Part shown: positions 16,138 to 21,509 of the stretch, in pieces
How the letters are laid out: every line of letters begins with the position of its first letter
How positions within the stretch are numbered: position 1 is the first letter of the stretch
IMG/VR virus record: IMGVR_UViG_3300048004_000019
Span: 1-21,509 of that record
DNA from: a virus
Length of the DNA: 21,509 nucleotides
Direction: 5' to 3' (one strand)
Position numbers and translations under genes: made by a program
The notes under the pieces: generated by a model
Database searches by the model: none
Told to the model about the DNA's origin: nothing
Seen by the model: only the letters and a program-made list of their open reading frames with translations

Positions 16138-16369
16138 TTGTTTCCTCTAATACTTTTATTAATTTATTTTCATACCACTCTGCTTTTTTTAAATCTTCGA
16201 TACCGTTTTTATAAGTAAATCGCCATCTATATTTATGAGAGTTACCACGCAGATAACCTATAAATTCTTCTTTAGTTAGCATAGCTTCAATAGAATCAAT
16301 ACATTCTATTTTGCCTTGGTTATAATGTGCTGGATTATTAACAAGGTCATTTATTGTTTTATATTTCAT
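16130..16369 (-). CDS. DUF3310 family protein
   Basis: This 79-aa protein carries the pattern of DUF3310: NPAHYNQGKIECIDSIEAM, then YLRGNSHKYRWRFTYKNG, then DLKKAEWYENKLI. The family is common in phages of many bacteria, often near replication or nucleotide genes. Its biochemical function is not established to my knowledge, though some members have been labelled as nucleotide-kinase-like. It covers the whole small domain. It overlaps endonuclease I by 11 bases upstream and nrdA by eight bases downstream, so it belongs to the replication operon. Confidence 0.85.
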   Translation of the reverse strand: MKYKTINDLVNNPAHYNQGKIECIDSIEAMLTKEEFIGYLRGNSHKYRWRFTYKNGIEDLKKAEWYENKLIKVLEETNE

Positions 16370-16805
16370 TATTTATCCAATCCTTTTCAGGTAATTTAGT
16401 TTCGCTAAACCAACGGAAGCCGTTAGCTTCTGCCCATTCAGCATGGGTTCTTTTAGTTTTATCTTTTCTTACTTTAGCTCCGGGCATAGGAGCATAAGGT
16501 TTTTGAAAGAAAAACACCAACTCAATATGTTTCGGTAAAGCTTTTTTAATATGTACGTATTTACTATACTCTGGAAAATCCCAGAACCTACCTTTAGCTT
16601 CAATTAAAACAACACTACCGTCATCAAACTTACGTACAAAGTCTGGTTCGTATTTGTGTTGGATAACATAATCTATAGTTTCCCAATGATGTCGCCAGTC
16701 AGCAAACAATCTTTGATGTAATTCATATTCCCAATGACTATCGTAGCCTCTAGGAATACCTGCCTCTTTTTTAGGTCTTGGTTTTCTTGGTTTTCTTCTT
16801 GCCAT
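16359..16805 (-). CDS. T7 gp3-like endonuclease I (Holliday junction resolvase)
   Basis: This 148-aa enzyme cuts branched DNA, resolving recombination intermediates and helping break down host DNA. T7 gp3 has 149 aa. The PD-(D/E)XK centre can be read directly: Glu26 in SHWEYEL, Asp55 in EPDF, Glu69 and Lys71 in IEAKG, matching T7 Glu20, Asp55, Glu65 and Lys67. The C-terminal half (HAEWAEANGFRW, then LPEKDWI) also follows T7 gp3. The N-terminus is very basic (MARRKPRKPRPKK), fitting DNA binding. The first 35 bases overlap the Lys-rich tail of the exonuclease gene. Here it lies after the gp6-like exonuclease, whereas in T7 gene 3 comes before genes 4 to 6. Confidence 0.9.
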   Translation of the reverse strand: MARRKPRKPRPKKEAGIPRGYDSHWEYELHQRLFADWRHHWETIDYVIQHKYEPDFVRKFDDGSVVLIEAKGRFWDFPEYSKYVHIKKALPKHIELVFFFQKPYAPMPGAKVRKDKTKRTHAEWAEANGFRWFSETKLPEKDWINNEI

Positions 16806-17613
16806 TTTTCTTTATAGTTGAGTCATAATTTTTAGCAAGTTTCCAATATTCTAAAATATTATTAAACATTCCTAAATGTTTCTTTTGTGATTCTTTATCC
16901 CAAACATGATACAAAATAGTTTCAGTATTTTTTCTATCTATAAATATAGATATTCTTTCTACATCTTTAAAGCCACAACCTTGAGCATAAGCTGAGAGTT
17001 GCATACCATGTTCGTCATAAACTAATTTAGCAGGGTCTTTACCCTCTAAGTTATCTTTAGTTTTAAAGTCAATAAATATTCCAGACTTAGAATATAAATC
17101 AACCTTACCACCATAGCCTTGTTTAGCACAGAAAGAATCTTCGGCTATCCATTCTTCATCAGGATAAGTTTCATCTAACCAAGCCTTAATAATTTTATAA
17201 GGTTTAGTTTTTTCTTTACCTAAGAATCCTTTCTCAATCATCCCATGTATTTTTGTACCTTGTTCAGCAGCTTGAATACTAATCTTTTTAGAATCATATT
17301 TACATCTAGCTGAAAATGATTCAGTAGATTCATCTTCGTATCTTTCTAAAGATAGAGCTGAGTTTAGAGCCTGATTTATTTTCCAGTTTTCTAAAGATGG
17401 TTTAGCTATCGTGCCGATGATAGTAGTAACAGAGGGTACTAAACCTAATGTTTTAGCATCTCTTAATGTAGTGTTTCTTTCTCTACCATTAGCACCAATG
17501 ATAGTATACATTGGTTCTCCGTCTTGGTCATACCAATGACCTGATTCGGATGTGAACTTATTATAGTTGTCTACTTTAATTAAGTCAAGTTTATCGTTAT
17601 TCTTCTTTGTCAT
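16771..17613 (-). CDS. PD-(D/E)XK exonuclease, probable gp6-equivalent
   Basis: This 280-aa protein is of the RecB/Cas4-like exonuclease type. Motifs in order are an upstream helix with His123 (GTKIHGMIEKGF), GYGGKVDLY with Asp172, IDFKTK with Asp182 and Lys184, and a Gln motif QLSAYA (Gln205). This is the layout of the nuclease that in marine T7-like phages takes the place of the gp6 5'-3' exonuclease, acting in host DNA breakdown, primer removal and recombination. The N-terminal 70 residues are unassigned. The C-terminus is a Lys-rich tail (KKNGKKKTKKTK) that overlaps the endonuclease I start. GAGGAAC precedes the ATG. The general nuclease assignment is secure; the gp6 role is inferred from context. 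Confidence 0.85.
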   Translation of the reverse strand: MTKKNNDKLDLIKVDNYNKFTSESGHWYDQDGEPMYTIIGANGRERNTTLRDAKTLGLVPSVTTIIGTIAKPSLENWKINQALNSALSLERYEDESTESFSARCKYDSKKISIQAAEQGTKIHGMIEKGFLGKEKTKPYKIIKAWLDETYPDEEWIAEDSFCAKQGYGGKVDLYSKSGIFIDFKTKDNLEGKDPAKLVYDEHGMQLSAYAQGCGFKDVERISIFIDRKNTETILYHVWDKESQKKHLGMFNNILEYWKLAKNYDSTIKKNGKKKTKKTKT

Positions 17614-18019
17614 TATCTAGTTCCTCAAAGGTTTTAAATACATCGGATGTAAAAAGTTTTTGTATATTAACAAGATACATTCGACTAGCATTGTGGTCGC
17701 CACCACTTACAGATTTTAAATAATCTAATTTCTTTACAAGTTTTTTAAGTTTAGGTACATCAAAAACTAAGGTACAAAATATATCATCGCCAATACATAA
17801 GTTATGAAACCAAAAGTCTGCTTCGGTAGCTTCAATACCGGATGGTTTACCATAAGATTGATACTCAATACAAATGTTACCGGTCTTCATCCACATTCCT
17901 CGTTCTGATTTTACTTCTATTTTTTTATTAGTTAGCATATCTGCTATTCTATCTTCTCTAATAGACCCATATTCTAAGTCAAGGTCAAACTTTTTTCTAT
18001 CTTTCTTAGTGGGTTTCAC
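17597..18019 (-). CDS. PD-(D/E)XK-like nuclease, 140 aa
   Basis: This 140-aa protein starts at GTG 18019, preceded by AAAGGAG. A compact nuclease-like core is seen: an acidic helix with Glu22 (REDRIADML), then KIEVKSE with Glu35 and Lys37, then GNICIEYQSYGKPSGIEATE followed by ADFWFHN. The EVK followed by GNI-IE and SGI-x-T-x-AD-W is a pattern I recall from small PD-(D/E)XK proteins of cyanophages and other marine phages. The substrate is unknown. The GTG and first residues MKPTK are shared, base for base, with the 104-aa gene at 18298 through the 15-base direct repeat. It overlaps the 101-aa gene by 14 bases and the exonuclease by 17. Confidence 0.75.
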   Translation of the reverse strand: MKPTKKDRKKFDLDLEYGSIREDRIADMLTNKKIEVKSERGMWMKTGNICIEYQSYGKPSGIEATEADFWFHNLCIGDDIFCTLVFDVPKLKKLVKKLDYLKSVSGGDHNASRMYLVNIQKLFTSDVFKTFEELDNDKEE

Positions 18020-18020
18020 T
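18006..18020. repeat. 15-base junction direct repeat, copy A
   Basis: This copy reads AGTGAAACCCACTAA on the leftward strand and is identical to 18599-18613. It contains the last codons (SETH, stop) of the 101-aa gene and the GTG start of the 140-aa gene. The start-to-start distance of the two copies is 593 bases. Outside the 15 bases similarity drops at once. Confidence 0.95.
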
Positions 18021-18311
18021 AGAATCTCCTTTATGATTTACAAATTTTATATTTTGTGTTTTTGGATTATACCCTAATATTTTTACTCCTAGTTTTTTTT
18101 GTTTAGATGTTCTTTGTTTAGTAGCATAATTACCAACTAAAGTTTTAACATCTATTAAACTGACATTGTTTTCTTCATCTATTGCTACAATATCTACTGG
18201 TCCATCACAACCACAATTTCTAAAAACTTCATAACCTTTTTCTAATAAAAAAGTAACTGCCTTTAATTCTGCAATATCTCCTTTTCTACTATGTGATTTA
18301 ATATTCTTCAT
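18006..18311 (-). CDS. Small PD-(D/E)XK endonuclease-like protein, 101 aa
   Basis: This 101-aa protein has a full, minimal PD-(D/E)XK core: Glu15 in KGDIAELKAV, Asp40 in DGPVDIVAID, and Asp54-x-Lys56 in SLIDVKT. This E, PVDIV, IDVK layout is that of small resolvase-like or intron-associated endonucleases. The core fills the protein, leaving only a short basic tail, so it would act as a free-standing nuclease. Its last residues, SSETH, match those of the DNA polymerase (WSETH) because of the 15-base repeat. With the 104-aa gene it forms a 593-base unit that looks inserted. It overlaps both neighbours by 14 bases. The nuclease fold is well supported; a homing role is an inference. Confidence 0.8.
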   Translation of the reverse strand: MKNIKSHSRKGDIAELKAVTFLLEKGYEVFRNCGCDGPVDIVAIDEENNVSLIDVKTLVGNYATKQRTSKQKKLGVKILGYNPKTQNIKFVNHKGDSSETH

Positions 18312-18612
18312 TAGAATTTCTTTTTAAAAATCTAGTAAAAAAATCTTTAATGTTTTTTGAATAATAATGTTTTTTAGGATAACCAGTAGGGTTATAGGGA
18401 GACCATCTTCCAGTTGTATAGTAATATGCATACATTTTATCATTAAAATAAATTCTTAACATTTGTGCTTTAGTTTCTTCAAAATAAATATCTTTTCTAT
18501 CTAAAAACTTTTTTACATCCTCTAAAGATTCTTTAGTACTATGTTTAAAAATTACTTCTCCTTTAGAGTTAACTCTATTAAATTTCCAATTATATTCTTT
18601 AGTGGGTTTCAC
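18298..18612 (-). CDS. Hypothetical protein of the inserted cassette, 104 aa
   Basis: This 104-aa, basic, Tyr-rich protein (KMYAYYYTTGRWSPYNPTGY) carries a KSTKESLEDVKKFL-type helix and no motif I recognise. It starts at GTG 18612, with AGGAGG at the end of the polymerase gene as ribosome-binding site. The first codons (MKPTK) lie in the 15-base repeat. By hand count the 60-base lines across it contain about 15-33% G+C, averaging about 22%, while sampled polymerase lines contain about 32-42%, so it differs from its neighbour. It overlaps polymerase and the 101-aa nuclease by 14 bases each. It could be a DNA-binding partner of that nuclease, but this is only a guess from pairing. Confidence 0.65.
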   Translation of the reverse strand: MKPTKEYNWKFNRVNSKGEVIFKHSTKESLEDVKKFLDRKDIYFEETKAQMLRIYFNDKMYAYYYTTGRWSPYNPTGYPKKHYYSKNIKDFFTRFLKRNSNEEY

Positions 18613-18613
18613 T
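18599..18613. repeat. 15-base junction direct repeat, copy B
   Basis: This copy is identical to 18006-18020. It contains the last codons (SETH, stop) of the DNA polymerase and the GTG start of the 104-aa gene. The polymerase tail GGNWSETH resembles the end of T7 DNA polymerase (NWAICH), so this copy is likely the original one. Confidence 0.95.
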
Positions 18614-20329
18614 CCAGTTACCTCCTAGCTTGTACTCGCCAGTCAAAGCACATCTCATGCCCAACTGCTGTCCTGCTTCTTCAATACATTCAACACCCAT
18701 AAGACCAGTAAATTCTGCTATGTCTTGTTTAACTTGCATCTGCCATTCATCGTGAATGTTAGCAACAAACTTAGCATCAAGTGTATTTAGTTTTATTTTA
18801 TTATCAAAGATACACATGGCTTTTTTCATAGCTATCGCACCTCCACCCTGTAGTAAAGTATTTAGAGCAGCATGTTCGTGCCTTACATAAATCTTTCTAC
18901 CATCTAAACCTTTTAAGAATCCTCTTTTTGAAGCTTCTCTAACTCTGTTCGTAAGAGTTTCAAGTGATGGCAAGTTGGTAAGAAAACGCTTTCTAAGTCG
19001 CTTACCATCTTCTCTTTTTCCTCCAACCACTGTACCAAGCTTTTCATCTCCAGCTCCGTAGATAAGTGCATAGATGAAAGTTTTTGCTTTATCTCTTGAT
19101 TCAAGTCCTGCAAGTTCTTGATTTGTTTTGTGTATGTCGCCATTGATTACCTCGTTAATATATTCTTCATCATTCATGTAGTGAGCTAACATTCTAAGTT
19201 CTAAGCCACTAGCATCAATACCTAATAAATTATACCCTTCTGGTACAGTCCAACAAGAACGACACTCTTCTCCGTAAGGACTATATACACCGGGAACTTG
19301 TGCTAGATTAGGACTTCTGTGAGACATACGACCAGTAATAGTGCCGTTAGGTATCACCGAACCATGAACTCTTTCACCTTTTAACTCATCTATCCAAGAG
19401 GATATTTGAGCTATCCGTTTCTGTAATAATAAAAACTCGGCAATGAGCCGAGCTTCGTGTATATGATTTATCTTTTTAAGAGTGCCTTCATCAACTATAG
19501 GCTGTCCAGTAGGTGTAAATCTTTCAGGTTTCCACCCAAAGTCTACTAAGTATTCGCCAATCTGTTTGCGACTACCAAGATTAAAGTCTTGTAGTTTCTT
19601 ACGCATAAATGGGTCATAGTTCTTAGTAGTCAAACGCTTTTCATATTCTTCATCAGTCATGCCACGTTTAGATAAAGTACCGTCTTTCTTTATATAAGGA
19701 GTTACAAGTTTATCTTCTACCCATTTAGGTTTAAAAGTAGTCTGTACTTCATCTTCTACTTCTATCATTCTAGCTTTTAACTTAGCTAAAAGCATCGTGG
19801 CTTTTTCCGTATCAAATAGAAAACCAGTTTGTTCTTGTTGGTGCATGATTTGAGCAACTTGTGTTTCTAAATCTACACTATCCTGACTAAATCCTACACC
19901 TTCTTTTTCTAAAGCATAATAAACTTTCTCATTAAGTAATACATCTTGTTCACAATACTCTAGCATTTCGTGTGTATAGGTATCAAAATCATCAGGTTGT
20001 TCTTGCTTGTGAAAGTTAATTCTATATCCCCACGTTTTTAAACTGTGTCCGTTTTCTCTAACAGGTTGAAATAACCTAGACATAACTAAAGTATCAACAA
20101 CTTGAGCTTCTAATTTAACATCAAGTATTTTTTCTATTGCAGGAATATCATAGCCTATAATATTATGTCCGATTAAAACATCAGCACTTTGTAAATATTC
20201 TACCCCGTCAAGTAATTGATTAGGGTTAAATGTACGGCAAGTATCTTCTGCTAAATCTTTGGCAACAATACACCAGATTTTACTAGGATTTAATCCGTCT
20301 GCTTCTATATCAAAAATCAATTTCTTCAT
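18599..20329 (-). CDS. Family A DNA polymerase, T7 gp5-like
   Basis: This 576-aa replicative polymerase has a 3'-5' proofreading domain. Exonuclease motifs: Asp7 and Glu9 (FDIEADGL), Asp61 (GHNIIGYD), Tyr125 and Asp129 (YCEQD). Polymerase motifs: A with Asp372 and Glu377 (IDASGLELR), B with Arg412, Lys416, Tyr420 and Tyr424 (RDKAKTFIYALIYGAG), C with Asp527-Glu528 (IHDEW). Tyr420 is at the E. coli Phe762 position, as in T7. It is shorter than T7 gp5 (704 aa); the region that holds the thioredoxin-binding loop in T7, about residues 203-242 here, is reduced. SPYGEECRSCW and the C-terminus follow T7 closely. The ATG overlaps the helicase end by 20 bases, with AGGAGA upstream. No intron or intein is seen. 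Confidence 0.95.
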   Translation of the reverse strand: MKKLIFDIEADGLNPSKIWCIVAKDLAEDTCRTFNPNQLLDGVEYLQSADVLIGHNIIGYDIPAIEKILDVKLEAQVVDTLVMSRLFQPVRENGHSLKTWGYRINFHKQEQPDDFDTYTHEMLEYCEQDVLLNEKVYYALEKEGVGFSQDSVDLETQVAQIMHQQEQTGFLFDTEKATMLLAKLKARMIEVEDEVQTTFKPKWVEDKLVTPYIKKDGTLSKRGMTDEEYEKRLTTKNYDPFMRKKLQDFNLGSRKQIGEYLVDFGWKPERFTPTGQPIVDEGTLKKINHIHEARLIAEFLLLQKRIAQISSWIDELKGERVHGSVIPNGTITGRMSHRSPNLAQVPGVYSPYGEECRSCWTVPEGYNLLGIDASGLELRMLAHYMNDEEYINEVINGDIHKTNQELAGLESRDKAKTFIYALIYGAGDEKLGTVVGGKREDGKRLRKRFLTNLPSLETLTNRVREASKRGFLKGLDGRKIYVRHEHAALNTLLQGGGAIAMKKAMCIFDNKIKLNTLDAKFVANIHDEWQMQVKQDIAEFTGLMGVECIEEAGQQLGMRCALTGEYKLGGNWSETH

Positions 20330-21509
20330 TATCGAATGTCTCCTGTTCTGTTAACTCATGTAATCTACCAGTTTCACTATCATATCTTAATGCACAAGCT
20401 AATCCAGTATCTCCAGTATACCTTGATTTTAAAACTCTTACCTTAGTTTTATTTGCTTCTTTAGGGTCTTTAGCTTGTTGATTTCTTTCAAGAGCAATTA
20501 CACAATCAGATAACTGTGAGATTCCTTGTGAACCTTTTAAGTGAGACAGAGATACTTCAATGCCTTGCTCATGCCCTTTTTCTCCTGCAGCTCTACGTAA
20601 GTGTGAAACAAGTATCATGCCCACATTAGTTTCTTCAACTAAACTACGCAGTCTATTCATAAGAGAATCAATACCTCTACGTTCATCGCCTTCGGATAAA
20701 ACATTTACTAACATGTGTAAGTGGTCTACCACTACCCATTTACATTCACACCCTACAATCATGTATCTGAGCTTGGCAAAGATTTCGTCAATGTCAGTTG
20801 CTCCTAAATGTGAATGAATAAATACTCTATTCTTTTCTATTACTTTATCAAACAAAGTATTAAGTTCTTCGTCACTATAATTATCTCTTTTCTCATTAAG
20901 ATATATTCTGTCATTAGCTTCAATGGATATTAAACCATCTGCAGTTCTCATCCAGTTTTCTTCAAGAGCAATAATACCTACGTTATCTTTAGTAGTTTTA
21001 ATTAGCCAATGTTCAAGCTCTCTAGTTACTGAAGACTTACCGAGACCTGTACCACCTGTTAAGGTTACTAACTCGCCTCGTCTCATGCCATATAATTTTT
21101 TATTTAAACCTTCCCAAGGATAAGAAATACTTTCTTTTACTTCTCTATGTAGCCAGTCTGATTTTTGACTAGACAGTTCCATGATACCTGATGGAGTATA
21201 AGTCTTAGATTCCCACCATGCTTTAGTAAAGCCTTGAAACTCTTTTTGTTTGAGCATGTCATTAGCATCTTTATAGCCGTTGGGCAAAGTCATTATCTTT
21301 ACCTTCCCGGGCTTTAATACACGAGCAACATTTCGTGAGGCTTCTCTACCTGCCTTGTCATTATCAAAGCAAAGCACGACATTATCAAAGCTCTCAACAA
21401 ACTCAATGCTTTCTCTAATATCTTTTACTGCCCCTGCAGCACCTCGTTTAAGAGATACGACTGCCCACTTACCTTGAAAGAGTTCGTCTACTGCCATAGC
21501 ATCACACTC
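20310..21509 (-). CDS. T7 gp4-like primase-helicase (5' end outside window)
   Basis: This bifunctional protein unwinds DNA at the fork and makes primers. The frame stays open to the window edge: ECDA precedes the Met at 21497, completing the TOPRIM motif that T7 gp4 spells EGEIDAL, so that Met is internal and the zinc-binding part lies beyond the window. Numbering from that Met: TOPRIM acidic residues Asp45 and Asp47 (FDNDKAG), Walker A Lys154 (GGTGLGKSS), catalytic Glu180 (LEEN), Walker B Asp258 (VVVDHLHM), His299 (SHLRR) and ERNQQ at 337-341. The last stretch (SRYTGDTGLACALRYDSETG) matches T7 gp4. It is the first gene of the leftward block seen here and would partner the polymerase. Confidence 0.95.
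   Translation of the reverse strand, partial: ECDAMAVDELFQGKWAVVSLKRGAAGAVKDIRESIEFVESFDNVVLCFDNDKAGREASRNVARVLKPGKVKIMTLPNGYKDANDMLKQKEFQGFTKAWWESKTYTPSGIMELSSQKSDWLHREVKESISYPWEGLNKKLYGMRRGELVTLTGGTGLGKSSVTRELEHWLIKTTKDNVGIIALEENWMRTADGLISIEANDRIYLNEKRDNYSDEELNTLFDKVIEKNRVFIHSHLGATDIDEIFAKLRYMIVGCECKWVVVDHLHMLVNVLSEGDERRGIDSLMNRLRSLVEETNVGMILVSHLRRAAGEKGHEQGIEVSLSHLKGSQGISQLSDCVIALERNQQAKDPKEANKTKVRVLKSRYTGDTGLACALRYDSETGRLHELTEQETFDNEEIDF

Noticed and set aside
14245-20329. Intron or intein in nrdA, nrdB or polymerase, common targets in phages
   Set aside because: Catalytic motifs follow each other at normal spacing in all three proteins, with no insertion or frame break.
20560-21477. Plus-strand frames inside the primase-helicase gene
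   Set aside because: The helicase motifs on the minus strand run through the whole region, so these are shadows.
21495-21497. ATG at 21497 as start of the primase-helicase
   Set aside because: The frame continues upstream to the window edge as ECDA, which completes the TOPRIM motif, so the start must be further out.

Overview
This window looks like part of a lytic, T7-like marine podovirus genome. The DNA is AT-rich: by hand count, sampled lines are mostly about 22-40% G+C. It is almost fully coding, with no integrase, repressor, tRNA or IS element. The replication genes are a T7-type set: gp4-like primase-helicase, gp5-like family A DNA polymerase, gp6-like exonuclease and gp3-like endonuclease I. 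They sit with an alphaproteobacterial-style class Ia ribonucleotide reductase and a DUF3310 protein. Low G+C, this gene set and a familiar small three-helix membrane protein suggest a pelagiphage-like virus of SAR11-type bacteria. The host is an inference. No photosynthesis gene is visible, so a cyanophage is less favoured but not excluded.

Layout: bases 1 to about 13,040 are a rightward virion and lysis block. It runs from the tail of a partial gene, through a small membrane/coiled-coil protein, a 736-aa virion-type protein with long 22-residue repeats, a membrane-active 369-aa protein, a 256-aa acidic protein, a 718-aa helical protein and a 1,796-aa giant with two C-terminal cell-wall modules. 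Then follow an 82-aa unknown, a holin-like protein, a 95-aa membrane protein and a 27-aa membrane peptide. The 369/718/1,796-aa series matches the order and nature of the T7 ejection proteins gp14, gp15 and gp16; this is an inference from order, size and composition.

Bases 13,038 to 21,509 are a leftward replication and nucleotide-metabolism block that meets the first head-on, with overlapping stop codons. In transcription order it holds primase-helicase (start outside the window), DNA polymerase, a 104-aa unknown, three PD-(D/E)XK nuclease-like proteins of 101, 140 and 280 aa, endonuclease I (a fourth such nuclease), DUF3310, NrdA, NrdB and a 77-aa unknown. Genes overlap by a few bases, as in one operon. 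Nucleases that degrade host DNA and process phage DNA, plus a reductase making dNTPs, supply and feed the polymerase.

The most unusual signal is around 18,006-18,613. The 104-aa and 101-aa genes are bracketed by a perfect 15-base direct repeat of the polymerase-end/next-gene-start junction. The 101-aa protein therefore ends in the same SETH tail as the polymerase, and the 104-aa and 140-aa genes both start with GTG in the same MKPTK sequence. Removing one repeat unit (593 bases) would restore an exact polymerase/140-aa junction. This looks like a small nuclease-bearing cassette inserted by, or causing, a junction duplication. Other points of interest are the 11/22-residue helical repeats, the wall-degrading modules at the unusual end of the giant ejection-type protein, the compact NrdA without an ATP-cone, and the small membrane peptide at the convergent boundary.
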